Source of the DNA: Bacteroidota bacterium
GTDB taxonomy: Bacteria > Bacteroidota > Ignavibacteria > OLB7
Direction: 5' to 3'
Length of the DNA stretch: 64,000 bases
Assembly (NCBI GenBank): GCA_018266795.1
Contig: JAFDZV010000006.1
Coordinates: 124,001-188,000, forward strand
Part shown: piece after piece, positions 42,928 through 50,711 of the stretch
Layout of the letters: each line of letters begins with the position of its first letter
Position numbering within the stretch: position 1 is the stretch's first letter
The notes under the pieces: model-generated
Seen by the model: only the letters and a program-made list of their open reading frames with translations
Databases searched by the model: none
What the model was told of the DNA's origin: nothing
Made by a program: the position numbers and the translations under genes

Positions 42928-44367
42928 ATGAACGCAACACCGACGGCACCCCTTCCCGCACCGAAGCGCGGTGCCACGATCGAACTTCATGCGGAGAGCG
43001 CCGCATTCGAGGGAGGATGCGTTGGCCGCTACAACGGCATGGCCGTGTTCGTGAGCGGCTGCGTTCCCGGCGACACGGTGCGCGCGCTTGTCACGAAGAC
43101 GCGCAAGCGCCACGCCGAGGCGCGCACGCTGGAGGTGATTCAGCCCAGCCCGTGGCGCGTGGTGCCGCGCTGCCGGCACTTCGGCGACTGCGGCGGCTGC
43201 AAGTGGCAGAACCTTGCCTACGGCGAGCAGTTGCGCTGGAAGCGCCAGCACGTTGTGGACTCGTTTCAGCGCATCGGCGGGCTGGAGAATGTGGAGGTGC
43301 GCGATACAATCGGCTGCGCGGAGGAACTGTTCTACCGCAACAAGATGGAGTTCTCCTTCGGCACGCAGCGGTGGCTGACGGATGCGGAGATCGCCAGCGG
43401 TGTGGAGATGGACCGCGACTTCGCGCTGGGAATGCACGCCGCCGGACGATTCGACCGCGTGCTCGATATCCAGGAGTGCTGGCTGCAGTCCGAGCTGAGC
43501 AACCGCATCCTTCGCGCAACCCGTACGTTCGCGCTGGAGCACGGCATCACGATCTACGACACCCGCACGCACGAAGGGCTGCTCCGAAATCTGGTGGTGC
43601 GCACGTCGCGGGCTACGAACGAGACAATGGTGATTCTGGTGACGAGCGACGATGCTGACGACGCCGCAACCGCGTACGCCGCGATGGTGCGATCGCTCCT
43701 CCCGGAGGTAACCACGCTGGTGCAGGGGATCAACCGCAAGCGCGCGCAGATCGCCTTCAGCGAGGAGACGCGGGTGCTGTTCGGAGATGGAATGATCACG
43801 GAGCGCGTTGCGGGAAATCGGTTCACCATCTCCCCCTTCTCCTTCTTCCAGACCAACTCGCTTCAGGCCGAGCGGCTGTACCAGGAAGCGCTGGCCGCCG
43901 CGCGGCTTGGCGGCGGCCAGCATGTATGGGATCTCTACTGCGGGGCCGGCACGATCACCCTGGCGGCCGCGCGGCGTGCGGGCTCCGCGCTGGGGATCGA
44001 GTTGAACGAGGGTTCGGTGATGGATGCGCGCCGGAACGCCGTTGGCAACGATATCGCAAACGCGCGCTTCATCGCGGGCGATCTGAAAACGATCATCACC
44101 AACCGCGCGGAGCTTATCGGCACGGACCAGCCCTCACCGGACGTGGTTATCACCGATCCGCCGAGAGCCGGCATGCACGAGGATGTGGTGCGCGCGCTCC
44201 TGGAGCTCGCCCCTGCGCGCATCAGCTATGTGAGCTGCAACCCCACCACGCAGGCACGCGACTGCGCACTGCTCGCCGAGCGGTACACGGTGGAGTATGT
44301 GCAGCCCGTGGACATGTTCCCGCAGACGTATCACGTGGAAACGGTGGCGCTGTTGACCCCAATATGA
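42928..44367 (+). CDS. rlmD: 23S rRNA (uracil-1939-C5)-methyltransferase RlmD/RumA-type
   Basis: A 479-residue SAM-dependent RNA m5U methyltransferase. It has an N-terminal TRAM domain (EGGCVGRYNGMAVFVSGCVPGDTVRALVTK), then Fe-S ligand cysteines at CRHFGDCGGC (residues 82, 88, 91) and CW near 183, the fourth ligand. The methyltransferase domain has VWDLYCGAGTITLAAARRAGSALGIELN (SAM site), DVVITDPPRAGMH and SYVSCNPTTQARD with the catalytic Cys near residue 435 and the terminal Glu-containing QTYHVETVALL. The family also includes RlmC/TrmFO-like enzymes, so the exact position methylated (1939 or 747) cannot be settled by eye. Its stop codon lies inside an inverted repeat that separates it from the convergent receptor gene. 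Confidence 0.88.
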   Translation: MNATPTAPLPAPKRGATIELHAESAAFEGGCVGRYNGMAVFVSGCVPGDTVRALVTKTRKRHAEARTLEVIQPSPWRVVPRCRHFGDCGGCKWQNLAYGEQLRWKRQHVVDSFQRIGGLENVEVRDTIGCAEELFYRNKMEFSFGTQRWLTDAEIASGVEMDRDFALGMHAAGRFDRVLDIQECWLQSELSNRILRATRTFALEHGITIYDTRTHEGLLRNLVVRTSRATNETMVILVTSDDADDAATAYAAMVRSLLPEVTTLVQGINRKRAQIAFSEETRVLFGDGMITERVAGNRFTISPFSFFQTNSLQAERLYQEALAAARLGGGQHVWDLYCGAGTITLAAARRAGSALGIELNEGSVMDARRNAVGNDIANARFIAGDLKTIITNRAELIGTDQPSPDVVITDPPRAGMHEDVVRALLELAPARISYVSCNPTTQARDCALLAERYTVEYVQPVDMFPQTYHVETVALLTPI

Positions 44368-44422
44368 GATATGAGAGCAGATGGGCTTCATATCTCATCG
44401 TTCATAGTTCATATCTCATATT
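44361..44422. repeat. TCATAT heptads forming an inverted repeat between convergent genes
   Basis: AATATGAGATATGA (44361-44374) is exactly complementary to TCATATCTCATATT (44409-44422). The right half also reads as units TTCATAT, CTCATCG, TTCATAG, TTCATAT, CTCATAT at 7-bp spacing. It lies at the end of rlmD and 7 bases before the end of the convergent receptor gene. It could act as a bidirectional terminator, though no T tract follows. Confidence 0.65.
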
Positions 44423-44428
44423 CCCCTT

Positions 44429-46462
44429 CTAGTCCACGAACGCCCAGTTGACGCCGAGGTAGATACCGCGCCGGAACGTTGGATAGCGATACATGGTGGC
44501 GAACTCACTGGAGAGCAGATTGCGCATCTCCGCACGGATGTATGCCGTGCCGATGCGTGCCTGCGCGTAGATGCTCCAGTTGGGGAACGGCGGCCGCTTG
44601 CCGGCGTAGGTGTTGCTCGCGAGCGAGTAGAACTCCCCGCTGTAACCGTCGTACGCCACAAGGCCCGGACTGCTGAGGTACTCCAGCGTGGTTCCCACGC
44701 GCAGATCCAGGTTGCCGTCAACCAGCAGCAGCGGCGCATAGAGATCGCTTGTCCCATGCAACAGCGGGAAGGCACGGTATGCGGAAGGCTCCATGGTGGC
44801 CACCAGATGGTTGTCCAGCACCAGCAGCGCAATCGGGAAGGCGACGGACACACCCGCTCCGGTCACCGTGTAGGCCGGTAGCGGCACGCAGTCGTACGGC
44901 TGCGCCTGCCGCGCGAAGAGATCGATCCCGGCATGCGCGATGCCGCCCCGCCACTCGATCTCGGCCTCCCCAAGCGCACGCGTGTAATGATCGTCCAATG
45001 TGCGAATGCTGTCGCCGGCAACGGCACCTCCCGGACAGCCGGAACCGGACAGCTTCACTGTGTAGCGCGCCGTGAGTCTCAGGGAGAACGAGTCGCCGAG
45101 TGCGAACACTCCCTCCCCCACAAGGTGCTGAAACGCCAGCGTGCCGACCGTCGATAGCTTCATGCCGCCCCGCAGCATCAGGCTGCCACCAAGCGGGATC
45201 TCCACGAGCCCACCGAACTCGGACTGAAAGCCGTTGATGGAACTCTCCGCGAAGATTCCGTTTCCAAGCAGCCGCAGAGGCCCGAGCGGCATCTCGAGAC
45301 CAAGCCGCAACCCGACGTTGCTGCCGCTGGTACTGTTGGGGGCGAGCTCCGGCCCGCCGGAGGAATCGATTGCGTGCCTGCCGAACGTTGCGTAGAGTGC
45401 GGCGTCTACGCGGATGGTGGTATCCGGAATGCTGATCACCTTCCCGGGAGCGGCGGTGTCTGCAACGCCATGGCTGAGCGGGTACCACCGCGCTGCCAGC
45501 GTGAGATCGTGACGAACGATTCGCTCCTCCAGCAACGTATTGACCACGGTGGCAAGGAGCGGGACGCTGCCGGTGGTATCGGACAGGCCGCCGTTGAGGC
45601 CGCGGGAGAGATCGGTGTAGAGCTCCGTGAGCGAGACGGTGAAATTGGTCGATGCCTGCCAGCGGAGTGCGCCGCGCACGCTCCATCCGCTCCCCACCTG
45701 GTTGCCGCCGGGATAGACGCCGTCCGTTGTGAGATAGCGCAGGCCGAGCGCCAGGCCCGCGTTGGCTCCAACGTTGCGTGCATAGGTAACATCGGCATTG
45801 TTGGTGCCGTTGGGCTCCTGCGAATACCAGAGCCGCATGTAGCTCCCCGCCACATCGTAACGCGGTTCCACCATGTTGACCGCGATCAGCGACTCGCCGT
45901 TGCCGAAGATCGCCGCCTTCGCACCCCGCAGCAGTTCCACCCGCTCGATGAATTCCAGCGGATAGGTTTCGAGATCGTAGGCACTGCCGTCGTACGATGC
46001 CATGGGCCGCCCGTTGTAGGAGATGCCGATCGATCGCGGCGACGAGCCGGCATAGCTGAGGCTTCGCACCAGACCCGGAGCCCCCATGGACATCGGATAG
46101 GCAGGCAGCCGGCCTGCGAGCGGTTCGAACGCGGTGGTGTAGCGATCCCAGATCAGATCGCGCTTCGTGACGATGTCGGAGCCGGAGGTTACCGTTGCCT
46201 CCGTCAGCGCACCGAGCGGTTCCCCATGTTCACGGGAGAAATGGCGGGAGAGGACGGGTCTGTGTGCGGAATCCGCACGCACCGTATCACGCTGGGCTGC
46301 AACGGCCGAGTCCACATGAGCTGCCGCACGCGCCGAATCGCTTGGCACATGTTCCTGTGCATGCAGATGCGGAGCCGCGAAGGCCAGCGCACAGCACACA
46401 ACGAGAACGGCACGGCCAAGAAGCCGCGCCGCGCCATCTGCTCCGGAAGTGCCGTGAATCAT
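44429..46462 (-). CDS. TonB-dependent receptor-like outer-membrane protein
   Basis: A 677-residue outer-membrane barrel protein with an N-terminal plug domain. The signal peptide is RAVLVVCCALAFAAPHLHA. The plug, at about residues 90-210, shows GALTEATVTSGSDIVTKRDL, then SMGAPGLVRSLSYAGSSPRSIGISYNGRPMASYDGSAYDLETYPLEFIERVELLRGAKAAIFGNGESLIAVNMV, the typical TonB-receptor plug pattern with the 'VRG..S..YG..A..G.IN' replaced by a weaker version. The rest is beta-strand-rich, ending in aromatic GVNWAF. The TonB box is not obvious. It may import a nutrient or be a plug-barrel without transport. Starts: 46462 (chosen for the signal peptide) or 46516, the latter overlapping the stop of ppa by one base (TGATG). 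Confidence 0.7.
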   Translation of the reverse strand: MIHGTSGADGAARLLGRAVLVVCCALAFAAPHLHAQEHVPSDSARAAAHVDSAVAAQRDTVRADSAHRPVLSRHFSREHGEPLGALTEATVTSGSDIVTKRDLIWDRYTTAFEPLAGRLPAYPMSMGAPGLVRSLSYAGSSPRSIGISYNGRPMASYDGSAYDLETYPLEFIERVELLRGAKAAIFGNGESLIAVNMVEPRYDVAGSYMRLWYSQEPNGTNNADVTYARNVGANAGLALGLRYLTTDGVYPGGNQVGSGWSVRGALRWQASTNFTVSLTELYTDLSRGLNGGLSDTTGSVPLLATVVNTLLEERIVRHDLTLAARWYPLSHGVADTAAPGKVISIPDTTIRVDAALYATFGRHAIDSSGGPELAPNSTSGSNVGLRLGLEMPLGPLRLLGNGIFAESSINGFQSEFGGLVEIPLGGSLMLRGGMKLSTVGTLAFQHLVGEGVFALGDSFSLRLTARYTVKLSGSGCPGGAVAGDSIRTLDDHYTRALGEAEIEWRGGIAHAGIDLFARQAQPYDCVPLPAYTVTGAGVSVAFPIALLVLDNHLVATMEPSAYRAFPLLHGTSDLYAPLLLVDGNLDLRVGTTLEYLSSPGLVAYDGYSGEFYSLASNTYAGKRPPFPNWSIYAQARIGTAYIRAEMRNLLSSEFATMYRYPTFRRGIYLGVNWAFVD

Positions 46463-46515
46463 GGCGGCGATACTACGCAGAGCGCCGGAGGCGTGCAAAT
46501 GCTCCGCTCTCCGCA

Positions 46516-47067
46516 TCAAGTCTCCCGCCCCGTTTCGCGAAAGCGCTCGACGGATTCCATCACGATCTGATGCGCGTACTCCACGGACTCCCAGCCATTG
46601 AACTGCGTCTGCTTTCCTTCGAGGTCCTTGTAGACCGAGTAGAAGTATTCGATCTCCACCAGCTCATGCGGCTTCATATCGTCCAGCGAATTGTAGTGAT
46701 GATACCGCATGTCGTTCATGGCAACGGCGATCACCTTGTCGTCGCGCTTCGTGCCGTCGATCATCCGCATCACGCCGATCGGGCGCACCGCCATCAGACA
46801 CCCGGTGAAAGTGGGATCGTCTATCAGCACCAGGATATCCAGCGGGTCGCCATCCACGTAGAGCGTGCTCGGCACGAAGCCGTACGCCGTTGGATAGTGC
46901 ATCGGAGAGGCGAGCACGCGATCGAGCTTGAAGCAGTTGTACTCCGGACAGTACTCGTACTTGTTGCGCGAGCCGCGCGGAATCTCGATGATGGCGTTCA
47001 GGATATGCGGCACATCGCGTCCCGCAGGAATGTCGAGATAGGACATCGTAGGATTGATCGGGTGCAT
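46516..47067 (-). CDS. ppa: Inorganic pyrophosphatase (family I)
   Basis: A 183-residue soluble enzyme splitting pyrophosphate to phosphate, pulling biosynthetic reactions forward. The signature DGDPLDILVL (metal-binding Asp residues, PROSITE-type D-[SGDN]-D-[PE]-[LIVMF]-D) is intact, near residue 82-88. Upstream are IIEIPRGSRNKYEY with the conserved Lys/Tyr and YPTAYGFVPSTLYVDGDPLD; downstream are GVMRMIDGTKRDDKVIAV (Asp, Lys ligands) and YKDLEGKQTQFNGW (Lys-Glu-Gly-K). The start is uncertain: MHPINP at 47067 is chosen, MSYLDIP at 47046 is as good, and the frame extends upstream to 47196 without family similarity. The next gene upstream ends at 47111. Confidence 0.92.
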   Translation of the reverse strand: MHPINPTMSYLDIPAGRDVPHILNAIIEIPRGSRNKYEYCPEYNCFKLDRVLASPMHYPTAYGFVPSTLYVDGDPLDILVLIDDPTFTGCLMAVRPIGVMRMIDGTKRDDKVIAVAMNDMRYHHYNSLDDMKPHELVEIEYFYSVYKDLEGKQTQFNGWESVEYAHQIVMESVERFRETGRET

Positions 47068-47110
47068 CGTAGCGGGTAGAGTACTGCCGAGAGAGTTCTG
47101 TTGAAAGAGA

Positions 47111-47539
47111 TCAGGAACGATCGGCGCCGGAAGCGGCAGCATCCCCGCTCCGTTCTGCGGGGTCTTCGTCCGCCGCCGCGCCGTTCGCGGCTCCATCCGG
47201 AAGCAGAAGTTCCACCGGCGTATACCGCCGATCCTGAATGCGCAGGCGATCCACTGGAATGCCGTTCACCATGTGCGACTCCACGATCTCCTCCACATCG
47301 TCAACCGTGATGCCGCCGTACCAGACGCCGTCCGGATAGACGACTGCCGTAACGCCGAACTCGCATGCATCCAGGCATCCGGAGACATTGGCACGCATAC
47401 GCCCGTGCAACCGCCGCTCCTTGAGCGCAGCCTTGAAACGTGAGCGCACCTCCTCTCCTCCCTTCTCCTTGCAGCATCCACGCGGATGCCCGGGCTCGCG
47501 TTCGTTCACGCAGACAAATATGTGTCGTTCGTAGCGCAC
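47111..47539 (-). CDS. Thioredoxin-like 2Fe-2S ferredoxin
   Basis: A 142-residue protein of the thioredoxin-fold [2Fe-2S] ferredoxin family. N-terminal YERHIFVCVNEREPGHPRGCCKEKGGEEVRS gives the first cysteine pair, and HGRMRANVSGCLDACEFGVTAVVYPDGVWYGGI gives the second, the usual C-x(11-12)-C and C-x3-C pattern of this family (here CV...GCC and GCLDAC). It shuttles electrons, often with formate or hydrogenase-type partners, but none are nearby. The C-terminal 30 residues are Ala/Gly/Asp-rich and probably disordered. Translation starts with GTG at 47539. ppa starts 44-65 bases downstream on the same strand, so they may share a transcript. Confidence 0.82.
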   Translation of the reverse strand: MRYERHIFVCVNEREPGHPRGCCKEKGGEEVRSRFKAALKERRLHGRMRANVSGCLDACEFGVTAVVYPDGVWYGGITVDDVEEIVESHMVNGIPVDRLRIQDRRYTPVELLLPDGAANGAAADEDPAERSGDAAASGADRS

Positions 47540-47552
47540 GGAATTGGTTGTT

Positions 47553-47779
47553 GGTTCATCGTTGGTCGTCAGTGGTCAGTGGTCAGTGGTCAGTGGTCAG
47601 TGGTCAGTGGTCAGTGGTCAGTGGTCAGTGGAAAATGCATCAACTGACGATGACTACCTACTACTGACAACTGACTACCTACTACTGACTACCACCTACT
47701 GACAACTGATACCTACTGCTGACAACTGATACCTACTGCTGACAACTGACAACTGACTACCTACTACTACCTACCTACC
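47553..47779. repeat. Heptad repeat locus 2 (nine GTCAGTG units plus about 15 complementary units)
   Basis: GGTTGTT, GGTTCAT and CGTTGGT at 7-bp spacing lead into nine perfect GTCAGTG units (47568-47630), then GGAAAATGCATCA, then a long degenerate tract of ACTGACA, ACTGACT, ACCTACT and ACTGATA units, again 7-bp-periodic. The second tract is complementary to the first. The conserved GGAAAATGCATCA linker also occurs at 49401-49413. The region is non-coding; its longest frames give Ser/Val/Gln/Trp/Gly-repeat peptides that are artefacts. Confidence 0.85.
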
Positions 47780-47810
47780 ACCGACCAGGCTCTGCATTGC
47801 GGAACGCTGT

Positions 47811-48086
47811 TCACTCCTTGTGGCACGCCGCACCATCCGCCATGATGATCAGATCGCCCGGAAGCGTTCCCCGCTCTCCGAACCGATCGGTCATCAGGTA
47901 TTCGAAGTCGCGCGTCATGTTGTACAGCCCGATCTTCTCGTAGTCCGCCGTGTAGTAGCCGATCTGGTCCGCAATCAGCGGCAGCGCGCGCTCCACGGTG
48001 TCATCGAGGCAGATACGGGCCCGCACGATCTCACCGCTGAAGCCCTTGCAGACGAAGACGTCGATCGATGTCTCCACTCCGATCAT
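47811..48086 (-). CDS. Small ubiquitin-like (beta-grasp) protein
   Basis: A 91-residue protein whose pattern suggests a ubiquitin-like fold: strand SIDVFVCKGFSGEIVRARICLD, helix VERALPLIADQIGY, strand KIGLYNMTRDFEYLMTDRFGERGTLPGDLIIMADG. This strand-strand-helix-strand-strand order, with a late G-D-x-hydrophobic pattern, resembles YukD/EsaB-like and other bacterial ubiquitin-like proteins. The C-terminus is not a diglycine (ends ACHKE), so conjugation is not implied. Its ATG overlaps the stop of the lipoprotein gene upstream by 4 bases (ATGA), a strong sign of coupled translation and joint function. No family name is assigned. Confidence 0.55.
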   Translation of the reverse strand: MIGVETSIDVFVCKGFSGEIVRARICLDDTVERALPLIADQIGYYTADYEKIGLYNMTRDFEYLMTDRFGERGTLPGDLIIMADGAACHKE

Positions 48087-49207
48087 GGCTTCGCTCCGCC
48101 GCGACGGTGTTCCTGCTCGTACGCCCGCTGCACGCGGTCAGCCTCCCGCTTGAAGAGCGGCTCCGCGATGTCGATGAAGGCGATCACGAAGTCCTCCTCG
48201 GACTTGGTGCTCTCGAATCGTGTGCGCGCCACAACCGTGTCCTGATGGTCGATCACGGAATCGGCCGTGCGCGACTTCACGTACATGATCTTCAACCCGA
48301 GATGGATCGAGTCGCCGACGCGTGTAACCGATCCGGCCACATAGCGGTCCACACCTACGTTGTAGAGCGCCTCGCGCTCCAGGTCCTCCACGGCGGAGTA
48401 ATCGTTCACCGCACCAACGCCCACAAGTCGCAGAAGCTGATTGCGCGACTCGTAGTCGAATGCAACCAGCTCCGGAAAGTTCAGGCGCGCAAGCTCGCCC
48501 AACGCCTTCACCCCCTTCGTGCTGTGAGTCTGCCGGTACAATCGCACCTGCCCGAGGAGCGAATCGTTCGGGATGGCGATGTTGGAGATCACGAGCGGCT
48601 CCGTCGCCACCGGAAGATCCGGCCGGTGCTCCACGCCGAAATACTTGCCGAGCGACTTGCGCACGGCATCGAACAGGGTTGGCCCCAGGAACATCGTGCC
48701 GGACGTATCGCGATAGCGAATCAGGCTGAAGGAGAGATCGCGATAGATCAGCCGGCCGCTGGAAGGCTCCACTATGCGAAGCTCCACCGCGAGCACGCCG
48801 CCGAAGCGGGCCACGCGCGTGAGGATTGCGCCGTCCAGATTCAGCCGCCGCCCGAGCTCGGCGAGCGGGATGCCGGTCTTCCCGTTGGCCACGTAGGAAT
48901 TGGCGAGCGAGTCGCGATAGTTGATGGTGAGATAGCGAGCCGCAGGAATGGAGTCCAACGCGGCGCGCAGGGCCTGGTCCACGAAGAACTCCGTGACCAG
49001 CGCAGCACTGTCGCGCGCCTCGGAGCGGGCCAGCACCAGCCGCATCGGCCTCGCGGCCGTGTAGGGTACGGCGTGCGAGGAGTCCGATGTTCGCCCTCCT
49101 CCTTCGCCGGTTCCGGAGGCACACGAGAAGAGAATCACCAGCAGTGCGGCGGCCAGTACCCAGAGAAGAATCTGACCGAGGAAACGAAGCTGTAAGGCCA
49201 TCGGCAT
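48083..49207 (-). CDS. Predicted lipoprotein of unknown function
   Basis: A 374-residue protein. The N-terminal hydrophobic segment (LLWVLAAALLVILFSC) ends in a Cys, with a lipobox-like LFSC at Cys28 and a Gly/Ser tether. The body is alpha/beta with LTINYRDSLANSYVANGKTGIPLAELGRRLNLDGAILTRVARFGGVLAVELRIVEPSSGRLIYRDLSFSLI, then FDAVRKSLGKYF. This layout, LGVDGAI-like then AVELRIV then YRD, resembles the TolB-N/CsgG/GNA1162-type fold seen in export-associated lipoproteins, but no clear match is claimed. The last two domains contain ALGELARLNFPEL and VAGSVTRVGDSIHLGLKI. Starts at 49207 or 49201 are both possible. It is coupled to the ubiquitin-like gene. Confidence 0.6.
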   Translation of the reverse strand: MPMALQLRFLGQILLWVLAAALLVILFSCASGTGEGGGRTSDSSHAVPYTAARPMRLVLARSEARDSAALVTEFFVDQALRAALDSIPAARYLTINYRDSLANSYVANGKTGIPLAELGRRLNLDGAILTRVARFGGVLAVELRIVEPSSGRLIYRDLSFSLIRYRDTSGTMFLGPTLFDAVRKSLGKYFGVEHRPDLPVATEPLVISNIAIPNDSLLGQVRLYRQTHSTKGVKALGELARLNFPELVAFDYESRNQLLRLVGVGAVNDYSAVEDLEREALYNVGVDRYVAGSVTRVGDSIHLGLKIMYVKSRTADSVIDHQDTVVARTRFESTKSEEDFVIAFIDIAEPLFKREADRVQRAYEQEHRRGGAKP

Positions 49208-49267
49208 CGAGTTCGTGTTGGCAGGCCGTTGCATCGAAGAGGTTCAACAGGCCGTTAACGCAGTTCT

Positions 49268-49275
49268 CAAAGATA
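49268..49275 (-). promoter_or_regulatory. Candidate promoter of the lipoprotein and ubiquitin-like gene pair
   Basis: On the minus strand TATCTTTG is a perfect -7 match. The upstream -33 position carries TTC (18-base spacing) rather than TTG. It lies 61 bases before the lipoprotein start, giving a leader that contains the TTCAACAGGCCGTTAA palindrome also found near 51831. Confidence 0.45.
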
Positions 49276-49345
49276 CAATGCCGCTGCCGAGACGAATGTG
49301 TAATTCTACATCGGGAGAAGAGTGGGTTGTTCCGGGTTGGTTGTC

Positions 49346-49461
49346 GTCAGTGGTCAGTGGTCAGTGGTCAGTGGTCAGTGGTCAGTGGTCAGTGGTCAGT
49401 GGAAAATGCATCAGCAACTGACTACAAACTACTGACAACGGACTACAAACTACCGACTTCC
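49346..49461. repeat. Heptad repeat locus 3 (eight GTCAGTG units)
   Basis: Eight GTCAGTG units (49346-49401), then GGAAAATGCATCAGC, then ACTGACT and ACAAACT-type units at 7-bp spacing. It fills the spacer between the lipoprotein gene's promoter and the end of the ferredoxin gene. Copy number differs from the other loci (3, 9 and 8). Confidence 0.85.
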
Positions 49462-49462
49462 C

Positions 49463-49789
49463 CTACCAGTACGTGGTGGTTACAACAACGTCGCCGAACA
49501 CCGCGGCCTGGCAACTTGCACGTTCGTTCGGCGCGAACTGTTGCCGGGCAATCAGCCGCTCCTCCGGACGCTCGATCGGCGAAAGGTTCTCCCACCCCTC
49601 GAGCACCTGCATCCTGCACCAGGAACAGACCGCAAACCCACCACAGGACTGGGCTACTGGGAGCCCGGCTTCGCGCGCGGCATCCAGCAGGAGCGTTCCC
49701 GCCGCAACACGGAGCGCGATGCCGGCAGGCTGGAATCGCACCGTGTGCGTTCCGCTCCGCCTGTGAACGAAGCCGAAAAGATCTTCCAT
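49463..49789 (-). CDS. Plant-type 2Fe-2S ferredoxin
   Basis: A 108-residue ferredoxin with a single 2Fe-2S domain. The cluster motif reads SCGGFAVCSWCRM (Cys-x4-Cys-x2-Cys) followed by the distal ASCQAAV (Cys). The beta-grasp fold shows HTVRFQPAGIALRVAAGTLLLDAAREAGLPVAQ and RLIARQQFAPNERASCQAAV. The role is electron transfer to an unknown partner. It lies 22 bases upstream of pyrH's stop... that is, it begins shortly after pyrH ends on the same strand, so co-transcription with pyrH is possible. The HtpX-type or adrenodoxin classes differ in the WC motif; assignment within the ferredoxins is left open. Confidence 0.82.
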   Translation of the reverse strand: MEDLFGFVHRRSGTHTVRFQPAGIALRVAAGTLLLDAAREAGLPVAQSCGGFAVCSWCRMQVLEGWENLSPIERPEERLIARQQFAPNERASCQAAVFGDVVVTTTYW

Positions 49790-49811
49790 CGAACCACCCC
49801 AGGGCTGTGCG

Positions 49812-50534
49812 CTATGCAGACACCGTGGTGCCGATCGGGTCTCCCTTCATCAGACGCTGGAGGTTGCCGGCAACGGCCATGTCGAAGACGAGGATGGGAA
49901 GGCTGTTCTCCTGGCAGAGCGTGATCGCCGTGAGATCCATCACGCGCAGGTTTCGTTCGTGCACCTCGCGGTACGTGATCGAGGTAAAACGCTGCGCCGT
50001 CGGCACGGTCTTCGGATCGGCATCGTAGATGCCGTCCACGCCGTTCTTCGCCATGATCAGCACCTCCGCCTCGATCTCGATCGCTCGCAGCGCCGCGGCC
50101 GTGTCCGTTGTGAAATAGGGATTGCCGGTGCCGGCTCCGAAGATCACCACGCGCCCCTTCTCCAGGTGGCGCACGGCGCGGCGGCGGATGAACGGCTCGG
50201 CTATCTGCTCCATCTTGATCGCCGTCTGCAGGCGCGTAATGATGCCGCGCCGCTCGAGCGCGTTCTGCAGCGCCAGCGAGTTGATCACCGTTGCAAGCAT
50301 CCCCATGTGGTCGCCGGTCACCTTGTCCAGCCCCTCTGTTATCGCCTGCACGCCGCGATAGATGTTCCCTCCGCCGATCACGATCCCGATATCCACCCCC
50401 ATGTCGCGTACGGAGCGCACCTCGTCGGCAAAGATATCGAGCTGCCGTGCGTCGATGCCGTAGCCGGCATCACCCATCAGCGCCTCTCCACTCAGCTTCA
50501 GAAGCACACGACGATAGCGGGGAGCGTTGTCCAT
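49812..50534 (-). CDS. pyrH: UMP kinase
   Basis: A 240-residue hexameric amino-acid-kinase-family enzyme making UDP from UMP with ATP. It has [108 protein letters not shown] and [24 protein letters not shown], matching PyrH throughout. It follows tsf, as in many Bacteroidota, but a terminator and a -7 element sit between them (50592-50635), so it may also have its own promoter. An in-frame upstream extension to 50657 is discounted because it crosses that terminator. Confidence 0.95.
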   Translation of the reverse strand: MDNAPRYRRVLLKLSGEALMGDAGYGIDARQLDIFADEVRSVRDMGVDIGIVIGGGNIYRGVQAITEGLDKVTGDHMGMLATVINSLALQNALERRGIITRLQTAIKMEQIAEPFIRRRAVRHLEKGRVVIFGAGTGNPYFTTDTAAALRAIEIEAEVLIMAKNGVDGIYDADPKTVPTAQRFTSITYREVHERNLRVMDLTAITLCQENSLPILVFDMAVAGNLQRLMKGDPIGTTVSA

Positions 50535-50591
50535 AGCGATTTCGGATTGGCGTTGGGTCGGTATCGATTGGTCCAATTGCATGTCGGGCGG

Positions 50592-50599
50592 CAAAGGTA
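50592..50599 (-). promoter_or_regulatory. Candidate -7 element for pyrH
   Basis: TACCTTTG on the minus strand is a perfect TAnnTTTG match 57 bases upstream of the pyrH start, directly after the T tract of the terminator. No good -33 element. Confidence 0.4.
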
Positions 50600-50600
50600 C

Positions 50601-50635
50601 AAAAAAGTCCCGCAGCGCTGAGCACCGCGGGACTT
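50601..50635 (-). terminator. Intrinsic terminator after tsf
   Basis: On the minus strand, AAGTCCCGC pairs perfectly with GCGGGACTT (9 bp; plus-strand arms 50605-50613 and 50627-50635), followed immediately by a run of six T. This is the clearest intrinsic terminator in the window. It lies 77 bases after the tsf stop and upstream of pyrH. Confidence 0.85.
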
Positions 50636-50711
50636 CCGTTGATTGCAACCATTGCATTCATCCGGCTCCGAGCCCGCATGAATACGGGGCTTAAGCCGAA
50701 TGCTCCACATG

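Noticed and set aside
47440..47667. Small ORF giving Ser-Val-Val-Ser-Gly-Gln-Trp-type repeat peptides
   Set aside because: The peptide is a direct translation of the GTCAGTG heptads. Similar peptides appear wherever the repeat occurs.
24307..49461. CRISPR array as an explanation of GTCAGTG repeats
   Set aside because: Units are 7 bp, contiguous, without unique spacers, and no cas genes are present in the window.
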